37,592 bases of DNA from NCBI GenBank assembly GCA_025929535.1, contig JAICLZ010000042.1:1-37592 (forward strand), given 5' to 3'. Positions 15,750 through 23,745 of the stretch are shown here, piece by piece. A program made the position numbers and the translations under genes. The notes beneath the pieces were generated by a model. It saw nothing but the letters and a program-made list of their open reading frames with translations, was not told where the DNA came from and did not search any database. Within the stretch, counting starts at the first letter, position 1, and each line of letters begins with the position of its first letter. Source of the DNA: Gemmatimonadaceae bacterium (GTDB taxonomy: Bacteria > Gemmatimonadota > Gemmatimonadetes > Gemmatimonadales > Gemmatimonadaceae).

Positions 15750-16543
15750 CCAGCATTCGGCGGACGGCCACCGTGTTGCGCGCGTTCTGGCAGCTCAACT
15801 GGCTCGAGGAGCTGCAGTATCGCGGCAACTTCATCGCCAGCCTGCTCGGCACGGTCTTCTGGCTCTTGATGGCCATACTCACCGCCGCGCTCTACTTCCG
15901 GCACACATCGAGGCTCGGAGGCTGGGAGTTCTGGGACGTGGTGGTGCTGCTCGGCATCTTCAACGCGCTCGCGGGAGTGGTCGAAGCGGTGCTGAGGCCC
16001 GGCATCGGCCACCTGCCGGCCGATGTGCGCAGCGGCGCGCTCGATCTCGTGCTCGTGCGCCCGGTGGACGCGCAGTTCTACGTCTCGTTTCGACGGCTGG
16101 ACGTGTGGCGATTCGCCGACGTCGTGCTCGGGCTCGCGCTGGCGGGATATGCATTCGTGCAAACCGGCCGCCCGATCGGCGCGTGGGAGCTCATCACCTT
16201 CGTGGTGACGTTCGCCGTGGCAATCGCGGTGGTCTACGCGATCTGGGTGGCGCTGATGAGCCTCGCCTTCTGGTTCGTTGCCGTCGAGAACATGGCAGCG
16301 CTCTTCGACGCGCTCTTCGAAGCCGCGCGCAACCCGGTGAGTGCCTATCCGGGTGCGCTCCGCTTCCTCTTCGTCTATCTCATCCCGATCGCGTGGACCA
16401 CGACCATTCCCGCATCGGCGCTCACCGGCCGCCTTCGCCCGGCGCTCGCGTTATGGGCGCTCGCAGTCGGCATCGCCGCGATTGGAGCGAGCCGACTGCT
16501 CTGGCGCGTTGCTCTCACGCGCTACACGAGCGCGGGAGGATGA
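15746..16543 (+). CDS. ABC-2 family permease subunit 2 (PF06182 type)
   Basis: 265-residue membrane protein with six hydrophobic segments. It has ELQYRGNFIASLLGTVFWL near the start and SGALDLVLVRPVDAQF, the counterpart of the LTRPI motif in its partner. It is translationally coupled to subunit 1 (ATGA) and presumably forms a heterodimer with it. It converges with the DUF4412 gene with only four bases between the stops. Confidence 0.9.
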   Translation: MTSIRRTATVLRAFWQLNWLEELQYRGNFIASLLGTVFWLLMAILTAALYFRHTSRLGGWEFWDVVVLLGIFNALAGVVEAVLRPGIGHLPADVRSGALDLVLVRPVDAQFYVSFRRLDVWRFADVVLGLALAGYAFVQTGRPIGAWELITFVVTFAVAIAVVYAIWVALMSLAFWFVAVENMAALFDALFEAARNPVSAYPGALRFLFVYLIPIAWTTTIPASALTGRLRPALALWALAVGIAAIGASRLLWRVALTRYTSAGG

Positions 16544-16547
16544 GCGG

Positions 16548-17222
16548 CTACGGCTTGTGCGGCATTGCCATCTGTGACATGTCCATCTTCGTGTAGCCAG
16601 CCGGCGGTGCGAACATGGCGTCAGGCAACGACGTGGCCTGCGCCTTCACGGCGACGAACGAGACCTTGCCGTTGTTCGTCGCCTTCATGAGGCCGCCGCC
16701 ATTTTTCATCGCGTCGCTGAATGCCTGCCCGCCCTCGTCGAACATGTGCTGCGTGATGCCGCCCGCGATGCGGTTGAGCATCAGCCCCGCTCCCTGGGCC
16801 ACGCACACGTCGCCCTCCTCCGTCTTGCCATCGTCGTTCGTGCCCTTGTAGTGCCAATCCTCGCACGGAATGCCCGCGATGGTCTCCGTCTTTCCCGTCT
16901 TCACGGCCACTCCGTGATGCTTCGACATCTCATTCGCCGCGTCCTTTCCGCCGAAGCTCATCGGCATCTCCACGTACTGCTTCCGCTCGGGAATGATGAC
17001 GATGCGACTCGTCCCATCCATGATCATGGCTCCGCCCCCGCGTCCCATGCCTTCCATGCGAATCTTGTTGCCCTTGGTCATCTGCGTCATCGTGTCGGGA
17101 TGCTCGGGGTGGTTCTCGTACGACACGAACTGAATCACTCCATTGAAGCCTTGCGCGAAGAGCTGTGGTGTAGCCGTTACCAGGAGACACGCAGCTCCAA
17201 AAAAGAGTCTGGCACGTTGCAT
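16548..17222 (-). CDS. Exported DUF4412 protein
   Basis: 224 residues with a signal peptide (MQRARLFFGAACLLVTATPQ, cleavage near LFAQ). The mature part follows the DUF4412 pattern: an early TKGNKIRMEG, then MIMDGTSRIVIIPERKQYVEMP, then IPCEDWHYKG, and a methionine-rich C-terminus (MDMSQMAMPH). This domain is LolA/outer-membrane-lipoprotein-carrier-like in shape, with unknown function. The start at 17222 is chosen for the signal peptide. It is monocistronic. Confidence 0.85.
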   Translation of the reverse strand: MQRARLFFGAACLLVTATPQLFAQGFNGVIQFVSYENHPEHPDTMTQMTKGNKIRMEGMGRGGGAMIMDGTSRIVIIPERKQYVEMPMSFGGKDAANEMSKHHGVAVKTGKTETIAGIPCEDWHYKGTNDDGKTEEGDVCVAQGAGLMLNRIAGGITQHMFDEGGQAFSDAMKNGGGLMKATNNGKVSFVAVKAQATSLPDAMFAPPAGYTKMDMSQMAMPHKP

Positions 17223-17348
17223 GAGAGTGAAAGCTCGAGTGAAGCCGTCTGCCCGGGATGAGCTGACGTGATTGCCACCATTCTGGCGTGGTGAGCCGCC
17301 CGCGTCAATCGAGAAATCGCGGCGGCCACGCACGTATAAATTTACCTC

Positions 17349-18020
17349 ATGATCGACACTCGGGTTCGCTCCACCCCCATGCGCCGGGCCGCCGCAGGAC
17401 TCGGCATTGCGGGCGCCCTGTTGGTGTTCCTCGAATGCGATCGCACCGTGTCCGTGCAGCAGGCGCAAACCGGTGCCGGGAGCGCTGCGACCGCCGACAC
17501 GACACGCACCGTCGCGCAGAGCGACAGCGGATTGCGCTTTCCCTTCGTCCCCGATCCGGCGAAGACGCCCGGCGATACGCTCGAGGTCACCGCTTCCGAT
17601 ATCTGCGTGCCCGGCTATTCGAAGAAGGTGCGCAACGTTCCGATCGCCGTGAAGCGCCAGGTGTACGCCAGCTACGGCATTCGCACGCACGAGCCCGGCG
17701 AGTACGAGATCGACCATCTCGTGAGTCTCGAGCTCGGAGGTTCCAATTCCACACGGAATCTCTGGCCGCAGTCGTACCGCACGTCACCATGGAACGCACG
17801 CGTGAAGGATGCGCTCGAGAATGAGCTGCATCGTCGCGTCTGTGCCGGTACCCTCGACCTCACGAAGGCGCAGCGGATAATCGCGCAGAACTGGGTGATG
17901 GGCTATCGTATCTACGTGAATCCGAATCCACCGCGGGAAGAGGCCCGCACCCGTATCCGAGCTCGCGCGCGCAGCCGCCACAGGCCTCGCGCCCAGCCGC
18001 ACGAGGCGCCCGTTCCGTGA
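17349..18020 (+). CDS. Exported HNH-like (beta-beta-alpha metal) nuclease candidate
   Basis: 223 residues. A hydrophobic N-terminal segment (17-29) suggests export; an alternative ATG at codon 11 would shorten the n-region. A low-complexity Ala/Thr linker follows. The core carries YEIDHLVSLELGGSN and NLWPQSY with D122-H123, N133/N137 and H161, the order expected of an HNH/beta-beta-alpha metal nuclease site (DH...N...H). The C-terminal 30 residues are very Arg-rich. The family is usually annotated hypothetical; nuclease activity is inferred from the motif only. A TATAAA sits just upstream of the ATG with no Shine-Dalgarno, so the message could be leaderless. It is coupled to the next small gene. 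Confidence 0.75.
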   Translation: MIDTRVRSTPMRRAAAGLGIAGALLVFLECDRTVSVQQAQTGAGSAATADTTRTVAQSDSGLRFPFVPDPAKTPGDTLEVTASDICVPGYSKKVRNVPIAVKRQVYASYGIRTHEPGEYEIDHLVSLELGGSNSTRNLWPQSYRTSPWNARVKDALENELHRRVCAGTLDLTKAQRIIAQNWVMGYRIYVNPNPPREEARTRIRARARSRHRPRAQPHEAPVP

Positions 18021-18334
18021 CGGCCCCGCGGATGCACCGAAATCAGAAGCTCACGCCCGTGATCAAGGGTCGCTCGATCGCGCAGATCGCGTGGGATGGC
18101 GCAACCGCGCTTCTGCATTTCGACAACGGCTCGGTCCTGCGCATCCATACTCCCGCTCCCCCGCCCAAAAACGCGCCGCCGGCAACGCTGGGGAAAGTGC
18201 GTGCCGTTCGGCAGTCGACCGAGGCGATCGCCTTCGATCTGGATTCAGGGGCTACGCTCCAGATCCCGCTCGCCGAGGCGACCTCGTGCGTGATGCTGCG
18301 CGATGCGAAGGGCGCGCTGGAATACGCCGACTAG
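18017..18334 (+). CDS. Conserved hypothetical protein, 105 aa
   Basis: Small soluble protein of unknown function. The GTG at 18017 overlaps the nuclease-like gene's TGA (GTGA), and an ATG at 18032 is an alternative. The sequence is beta-rich (IAWDGATALLHFDNGSVLRI, then IAFDLDSGATLQIPL) with a proline-rich linker between two similar strands. It has no catalytic motif that I recognise. Coupling to the nuclease suggests a partner or immunity-like role, but nothing in the sequence proves this. The stop is part of a perfect palindrome CTAGCGCTAG shared with the stop of the convergent TonB receptor gene. Confidence 0.65.
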   Translation: MTAPRMHRNQKLTPVIKGRSIAQIAWDGATALLHFDNGSVLRIHTPAPPPKNAPPATLGKVRAVRQSTEAIAFDLDSGATLQIPLAEATSCVMLRDAKGALEYAD

Positions 18335-18336
18335 CG

Positions 18337-20592
18337 CTAGTCGTCGTCGTCCGAGCCGCGATTGCCGAATGACCGGCGCACGATGAAGCTGAACGTGCGC
18401 GCATTGAGCGGCGTGAGAAAGCGCTCGAGCTCAGCCGTTCGTGCATTGGCGTTGAAGGTCCCGAAGACCGGATCGTGATTGTTCAACGCATTCGTCACGA
18501 CAACCGAGAAGTCCCACGCCCGGTACGAGTAGCCCGCGCGCGCTCCCAGCACGAAGTAGGGATCGAGCTGCTGTTCCTCGTTCCCCTCGTCGCCGCGCAG
18601 ATACTGTGATCCGATCCAGCGCGCATCGAGTCCCGTGCGAAAGCCGTGCGACAGACGTGCCGAAAGCCCGCCCTTCACCTGGTTCGCCGGCACGAGCGGC
18701 ATGCGGTCGCCCGGACTGACGTTGTTCGGGCCGAAGAGCGGACTGCCTGCAAACTCGGAGCTCGACCGCGTGCTGAAGATCTGCGCATCGCTCTGAAAGG
18801 TTGCACGCGTGTACGCGTAGTTCACGTACCACGAAAGCTGGTCGTTCAGCAGTGAGCTCGTGACCGAAAGCTCCACGCCTTCGCGGCGCGTTTTGTCGAG
18901 GTTCGTGAAGTAGCCCGACACGAGCGAGCCGGGCGACTGGATGAAGAAGATCTCGTCGCGCACGTCCGTCCGAAACAGCGATCCATCGAGCAGCACGTTC
19001 CCGTGCAGCAGCTTGCCTCCCACCTCGTAGGTGGTCGCCCGCACGGGATCGAGCGGCGGATCATCGCCGAGCGCGAACGGCAGCGGGCACGACGCGGTCG
19101 GATCGGCGCACGCGATCTCCACGATGGCCGGTGCGCGGAAGCTTCCACCAACGGACCCGTACAGCGACTTGCCGCTCCCGAAATCGATGTTGATCCCGCC
19201 GCGCGGACTGAAATGATGGAAGTTGTTCGTCGTGTTGTCGGAGCGCTCGAGCTGATTCTGGAAGGGCACGCGGATGTAGTCGTAGCGCGCGCCCGCGGAC
19301 AACGTCACGCGCTTCACCGTGTAGTCCGCAATCCCGTAGCCTGCCAGATCCCAGCTCGGGCTCTTGACGTCCGTGGTGAGGCCGAGCTCCGGCTCTTCAC
19401 CAACGCCGCCGAGTGCAACGTCGCTCGCAAGACCGCCCCCGGCCGCACTCGGCGTGTTGACGATCTGCTCGTGCACCCGGTTCGCCGAGCCATCGATGCC
19501 GAAGCGGAGTGACAACGAATTGTCGTGGATGGCGAGACGGCGACGCCAGTCCGCAGTGCCGCCTGCCGTGTACGTTCTCGTGAGTGCAGTGACGTCAGGA
19601 TCCGGCGCCTGGTTCACGTTGAACCGATTCGCGTCGTAGCGCTTTCCGAAGATCGTGAGCGTGCCACGCCCACCCGCCACCGGCAGGTAGCCGGTGAGAT
19701 TCAGCTGCTCGCTGTTGAGCGCATCCACATCGCCCGGCGTGAAGTTGATCTGCGGATCGCCGTAGAGACTCTCCGGCAGCGATCCCGCGCTGCGCACCGT
19801 CGACTTCGCCGCCGCCGCCTGCACGCCGAGTCCGCGTTCGATGCCGAAGTGACCGAGATTCAGAAAACCGTTGAAGTTCCGTCCCGACGTTCCGGCTCGC
19901 CAACCATCTTCGCGCTCGTAGCCGCCTCCGAGATAGTAATCCCATCCACTCGTCGACTTGCCCTCGACCGTTCCCTCCAGCTCGGCCTGTCCGAACGAGC
20001 CACCACTCATTCCAACATCGCCGTGCGGCGGTCCTTCGCCGCGATCGGTCACGAGATTGATCGCACCGCCAAGCGAGTTCGGTCCGAGTAGCGACGCTGT
20101 GCCGCTCAGAAGCTCCACACGCTTGACGTGCTCCATCGGGAGCAGATCGAAGTCGACCTCCTGTGCATCGGCCTGATTCTGACGCACACCATCGAGAAAG
20201 ACGGTGATGCCAGGCGGGAGCCCGACAGTGGGCCCGGAGTTGAAGCCGCGATAGCTCACGTTGAGCTTGTACTGTGATCCGAGATCGTCGTAGACGGACA
20301 CGCCAGCCGCCGTTCCGAGCACATCGGGCAGGATGCGCGGCTCCCACTCGTCGATGTCGTGTCCCGACAGCGTGGTGATCCGCGCAGGAATTCCGGAGCC
20401 GATCGTCGGACCGGCAACCGGTGCGATGGACGCCTGCACTTCCACCGGCGCGAGCACGTGAACGCTGTCGCGCCTGGCCAGGGAATCGCGCGCGGCGCTG
20501 TCGGTTCGCTGCGCGCACGCCGCACCTGGCGTGAGCGCGGCGGCGATCGCGGGCAGCGCGAGAGCGATCAGGTTCGTGAGCCGGCGATGCAC
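18337..20592 (-). CDS. TonB-dependent outer-membrane receptor
   Basis: About 751 residues. The GTG at 20592 gives a good signal peptide ending in AACAQ; an ATG at 20673 would overlap the anti-sigma gene by 50 bases and is less likely. The plug domain includes ITTLSGHDIDEWEPRILPDVLG, the ribosome-like plug signature VSYRGF, FLDGVRQNQADAQ and GTASLLGPNSLGGAINLVTD. The beta-barrel follows, with alternating strands and a C-terminal FSFIVRRSFGNR, then an acidic tail SDDDD. It imports a siderophore, metal complex, vitamin or oligomer across the outer membrane. It lies directly downstream of an ECF sigma/anti-sigma pair on the same strand, so signal-controlled expression is likely. Ligand unknown. 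Confidence 0.93.
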   Translation of the reverse strand: MHRRLTNLIALALPAIAAALTPGAACAQRTDSAARDSLARRDSVHVLAPVEVQASIAPVAGPTIGSGIPARITTLSGHDIDEWEPRILPDVLGTAAGVSVYDDLGSQYKLNVSYRGFNSGPTVGLPPGITVFLDGVRQNQADAQEVDFDLLPMEHVKRVELLSGTASLLGPNSLGGAINLVTDRGEGPPHGDVGMSGGSFGQAELEGTVEGKSTSGWDYYLGGGYEREDGWRAGTSGRNFNGFLNLGHFGIERGLGVQAAAAKSTVRSAGSLPESLYGDPQINFTPGDVDALNSEQLNLTGYLPVAGGRGTLTIFGKRYDANRFNVNQAPDPDVTALTRTYTAGGTADWRRRLAIHDNSLSLRFGIDGSANRVHEQIVNTPSAAGGGLASDVALGGVGEEPELGLTTDVKSPSWDLAGYGIADYTVKRVTLSAGARYDYIRVPFQNQLERSDNTTNNFHHFSPRGGINIDFGSGKSLYGSVGGSFRAPAIVEIACADPTASCPLPFALGDDPPLDPVRATTYEVGGKLLHGNVLLDGSLFRTDVRDEIFFIQSPGSLVSGYFTNLDKTRREGVELSVTSSLLNDQLSWYVNYAYTRATFQSDAQIFSTRSSSEFAGSPLFGPNNVSPGDRMPLVPANQVKGGLSARLSHGFRTGLDARWIGSQYLRGDEGNEEQQLDPYFVLGARAGYSYRAWDFSVVVTNALNNHDPVFGTFNANARTAELERFLTPLNARTFSFIVRRSFGNRGSDDDD

Positions 20593-20623
20593 GAGTGGGA
20601 AAATCCGCTGCGGAACGATCAAG

Positions 20624-21226
20624 CTAGCGGACCGTGTGTGCGACAGGAGTGCCGTGCGGAATCGTCGAGACATAGCGAACGATGTCGCCGTGCGTGAAGG
20701 TGCCGCTGCGGTCCACGTCCTCGTACACGATCACGACGGTCACCTTCTCGCCCACGCTGCTCAGCGTGAGCAGTCCGTCGTCGGGACGATCTCCACCGTC
20801 GTGATCGCTGCAGCATGCATCGCGCAGCAGCGAGCTCGCAGGATGCGCCTGCGCCTCGCGCACGAGAGCTAACGGATCTGCCCGGGCACCCGGCCACGAG
20901 GCACCGCGAGTCAACGTGGCAATGAAGGCTGCCGCTGCGAGCGCGACCGCGGCGACCGGCGTCCACCGCCGCACGATGGGCCGGGCCGTTGCGGCGCGAC
21001 CACCGCTGCGCACCACGAGCCGCTCCCACGCCGAATCGCTGTCCACTTTCGGCGTCGTGCGGCGAAGCAGCGCATCGACCAGCGCGGCCGTCTCCCGCGC
21101 GGCATCCGCGCGCGCGCGGCAGGCGGCACAGCGTAGCAGATGCGCGCGCAGGACCAGGGCCCGCGCGTTCGGCAGCTCGCGGTCGAGCAGCGCCTGCAGC
21201 TCTCCCTCAGCCGGATGCTCGCGCAT
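20624..21226 (-). CDS. Anti-sigma factor (zinc-binding ZAS type) with EF-hand-like periplasmic loop
   Basis: 200-residue single-pass membrane protein. The cytoplasmic ZAS motif is H29xxxC33xxC36, and the transmembrane helix is about 89-105. The periplasmic part has C138-C139, H142 and acidic residues (CCSDHDGGD), then a loop that fits the EF-hand/dockerin calcium pattern: D170, D172, S174, G175, F177 and D181. The start at 21226 has GGGAGG four bases upstream and overlaps the sigma gene's end by 20 bases. It would hold the ECF sigma inactive until a periplasmic signal arrives. The metal-like periplasmic motifs suggest that the signal is an ion, by inference. Confidence 0.85.
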   Translation of the reverse strand: MREHPAEGELQALLDRELPNARALVLRAHLLRCAACRARADAARETAALVDALLRRTTPKVDSDSAWERLVVRSGGRAATARPIVRRWTPVAAVALAAAAFIATLTRGASWPGARADPLALVREAQAHPASSLLRDACCSDHDGGDRPDDGLLTLSSVGEKVTVVIVYEDVDRSGTFTHGDIVRYVSTIPHGTPVAHTVR

Positions 21227-21728
21227 CGTTCCTCCCTCGTTCGGCGCGGCTTCCCAGCGCGCGGATGAACCGCTGCTGTGCACGCGCCAGCAGCGGACCG
21301 ATGGACGTGGGCGCGACGCCAATCGCGGCAGCGATCTCACGATACGACACGTCGTCAGCCCGCATCACGAGCAGCGCCGCATCGCGCTCCGGCAGCATTG
21401 CCAGCGTGTCCCGCACCAGCGCCGCTTCTTCGGCCGTGCACATCGCCGCATCCGCGCCCGGCGCCGGATCCGCCGCAGCGGCAACCCGCTCGTGCGCGCT
21501 CGCGATCGAGAGGTGGCGGGCGCGTCGACCCTCGCTGCGCCGTGCATCGCGCGCCAGATTTCCGGCCACGACGTAAAGCCAGGCATCCGGCGCACGCAGT
21601 GGCTTGTCCAGGAGACGTACGAACGCCTCCTGCGCAAGGTCTTCCGCGAGGTCGTGATCGCCAAGCCGGCCGTGAAGGTACCAGACCAGGCTGGGATAAT
21701 GTCGTTCGAACAGGCGACGAATGTTCAA
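21207..21728 (-). CDS. ECF-family RNA polymerase sigma factor
   Basis: 173 residues with region 2 (FERHYPSLVWYLHGRLGDHDLAEDLAQEAFVRL) and region 4 (LPERDAALLVMRADDVSYREIAAAIGVAPTSIGPLLARA). The only start that gives a normal N-terminus is a TTG at 21728, a weak start that may keep levels low. It is followed by its anti-sigma (20-base overlap) and a TonB receptor gene, a typical cell-surface signalling arrangement but without a FecR domain. Confidence 0.9.
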   Translation of the reverse strand: MNIRRLFERHYPSLVWYLHGRLGDHDLAEDLAQEAFVRLLDKPLRAPDAWLYVVAGNLARDARRSEGRRARHLSIASAHERVAAAADPAPGADAAMCTAEEAALVRDTLAMLPERDAALLVMRADDVSYREIAAAIGVAPTSIGPLLARAQQRFIRALGSRAERGRNDARASG

Positions 21729-21754
21729 GCAGTCCCGTTTGCGCAGATCGAGAG

Positions 21755-21782
21755 GGAACGATGCGGCAGCGCTACACGTATC
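21755..21782 (+). promoter_or_regulatory. Candidate ECF-type promoter in the sigma-lipoprotein intergenic region
   Basis: GGAAC (21755-21759), 17 bases, CGTATC (21777-21782), oriented toward the lipoprotein gene at 21948. ECF promoters commonly have a GGAAC -35 and a CGTC/CGTA -10 at this spacing. A weaker copy with the same 17-base spacing (GCAAG at 21811, CGTATC at 21833) follows. This may be a target of the adjacent ECF sigma. The rest of 21729-21947 shows nothing recognisable. Confidence 0.3.
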
Positions 21783-21947
21783 AGACGTCGGTCAGCATCA
21801 AAATGAGACAGCAAGCGGAGTCAGCCGTGTAACGTATCGGATTTTCCGGCTTGGCGGCCGCTCTCTCCCGGCGTGAAGAATGCGATGAAGGAGCTCGGTT
21901 CGCGCGCTTTTCGCTCGTTTGCTGCAGACAATCCACCCCAGAAGCTT

Positions 21948-22418
21948 ATGCCGCGTCTGAACACGCGACTTTTCGTTGTTGCAGTGCTCCCCATTATGGT
22001 CGCCTGTCAGGCAGGCTCCAGCCAGCGCTCGAGCTCATCGACCACCGAGAGCACTGCCTCCACTGGTGCGGTCGCCACGATGGCGGTGCCGGCGGGCAAA
22101 CCGGACAGCACGGTCGAAGCAACCGTTACTGCCGTGACCAACGACGTCCGCGCGCTGCAAAAAGCGCCGCCGCAAGTTGCCATCGGCAAGCTTCCGGCGC
22201 ACGAAAAGCTGGTGAACGGCATGCTCACCAACTTCGAATCACGCATTCGCGCAATGCACGTACAGGCGGACCCGGCGTGGTCCTCGGTCATCGATTCCGT
22301 TCGCACGGATCTCGCACGGCTTCCCAAAATGAAAGCCGAAGCGCTTCCGGCATTTCTGCCGCAGCATTTGAATCGCGTCATGCGAATCGTAGCATGCATC
22401 CAGATGGTCAGGAGCTAG
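21948..22418 (+). CDS. Putative lipoprotein, 156 aa
   Basis: Signal peptide MPRLNTRLFVVAVLPIMVAC with lipobox-like VAC, so it is probably lipidated at Cys20. A Ser/Thr-rich linker (about residues 21-60) follows, then a helical domain with ALQKAPPQVAIGKLPAHEKL and a terminal LPQHLNRVMRIVACIQMV. No family is recognised; the pattern hints at a small helical periplasmic protein. The ATG at 21948 is chosen for the lipobox. An ECF-like promoter lies about 165 bases upstream. It overlaps the next gene by 25 bases. Confidence 0.7.
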   Translation: MPRLNTRLFVVAVLPIMVACQAGSSQRSSSSTTESTASTGAVATMAVPAGKPDSTVEATVTAVTNDVRALQKAPPQVAIGKLPAHEKLVNGMLTNFESRIRAMHVQADPAWSSVIDSVRTDLARLPKMKAEALPAFLPQHLNRVMRIVACIQMVRS

Positions 22419-23719
22419 CGCTCACCAACACCATCCGCGGCGCAGCAAAGCCGCTTCACGCGCCGGCGGATCTCGATCCACTGCTCGAGCGCGTCGGCAA
22501 CGCACGCTACGTCCTGCTCGGCGAAGCGTCGCACGGCACCTCCGAGTTCTATCGCTGGCGCACCGCGATCACGCGACGACTCGTGGAGGAGCGCGGATTC
22601 TCCTTCGTGGGCGTCGAAGGCGACTGGCCCGACTGCTATCGCGTGAACCGGTTCGTGAAGCAGCTCCACGACTCTATTGAGAGCGCAGAGCAGGTGCTGC
22701 ACGCCTTTGCACGCTGGCCCACCTGGATGTGGGCGAATCGCGAGGTCGTCGAGCTCGCCGAGTTTCTTCACGGTCACAATGCGCGGCACACGTGGGACCG
22801 GCAGGTGGGCTTCTACGGCCTCGACGTGTACTCGCTCTGGGAGTCGATGGCCGCGGTGATCGAGTATCTCGACCGCATCGATCCCGAGGCCGCGCGCAAC
22901 GCACGAAGCGCCTATGGCTGCTTCGATCGGTTTCACGGCGATGCGGAAGAGTACGCGCGCTCGACCGCGCTCACGCCCACGTCCTGCGAGCCCGACGTGG
23001 TGCGGATGCTCTCGACTCTGCGCAGCAACGCGCCCCAGTATCTCGAAGACGGACGCGATGCGTACTTCTCGGCCGAGCAGAATGCGCTGATCGCGATCGA
23101 TGCGGAGCGATACTATCGCGCGATGATCCGGGGAGGTCCCTCATCGTGGAACGTGCGCGATCATCACATGGTGGATACGCTCGACCGGCTGATGAAGCAC
23201 CACGGGCCCACTGCCAAGGCGATCGTGTGGGAGCACAACACGCACGTGGGCGACGCGCGATTCACGGACTTGGCGAGCGACGGGATGGTGAACGTGGGCC
23301 AGCTCGTGCGCGACCGGCATGGCGACGAGGGAGTGGTGATCGTGGGCTTCGCCACGCATCGCGGATCGGTGATCGCGTCGCGCGAGTGGGGCGCGCCCAT
23401 GGAGCGCATGTCCGTGCCGCCGGCGCGCGACGGGAGCTTCGAGGATCTCGCGCATCGGAGCGACGCGGGCGATGCGTTCATGCTCTTCGGCGAGGAGCTC
23501 GAGAGGAATCCGGCGATGCTCGAGCCGCTCGGCCATCGCGCCATTGGAGTGGTGTATCGGGCGAAGAGCGAGCGCTGGGGCAACTACGTGCCCACGATCG
23601 TGCCGTATCGCTACGACGTGATGCTCTACATCGATGAGACGTGCGCGCTCGATCCGCTGCACATGCCGGTGGCTGTGAGCGGCGGCGACGAGCCGGAAAC
23701 GTACCCGAGCGGCATGTGA
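22394..23719 (+). CDS. Erythromycin esterase family hydrolase
   Basis: 441-residue member of the Ere/succinoglycan-biosynthesis family. The active-site elements of EreB-like enzymes are in place: LGEASHGTSEF with E44 and H47 (family E43/H46), GVEGDWPD with E75 (family E74) and the late WEHNTHVGD histidine. Length is normal. Members hydrolyse macrolide lactones, but many environmental homologues have other or unknown substrates, so resistance should not be assumed. The ATG at 22394 overlaps the lipoprotein gene by 25 bases, and the two are probably co-transcribed. Confidence 0.88.
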   Translation: MHPDGQELALTNTIRGAAKPLHAPADLDPLLERVGNARYVLLGEASHGTSEFYRWRTAITRRLVEERGFSFVGVEGDWPDCYRVNRFVKQLHDSIESAEQVLHAFARWPTWMWANREVVELAEFLHGHNARHTWDRQVGFYGLDVYSLWESMAAVIEYLDRIDPEAARNARSAYGCFDRFHGDAEEYARSTALTPTSCEPDVVRMLSTLRSNAPQYLEDGRDAYFSAEQNALIAIDAERYYRAMIRGGPSSWNVRDHHMVDTLDRLMKHHGPTAKAIVWEHNTHVGDARFTDLASDGMVNVGQLVRDRHGDEGVVIVGFATHRGSVIASREWGAPMERMSVPPARDGSFEDLAHRSDAGDAFMLFGEELERNPAMLEPLGHRAIGVVYRAKSERWGNYVPTIVPYRYDVMLYIDETCALDPLHMPVAVSGGDEPETYPSGM

Positions 23720-23745
23720 TCGCGCACGCGTGAGCGCGCGCCGTG

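Noticed and set aside
22394..23719. Calling the erythromycin-esterase-family gene a macrolide resistance gene
   Set aside because: Active-site residues agree with the family, but environmental members have diverse or unknown substrates and the context gives no resistance cue.
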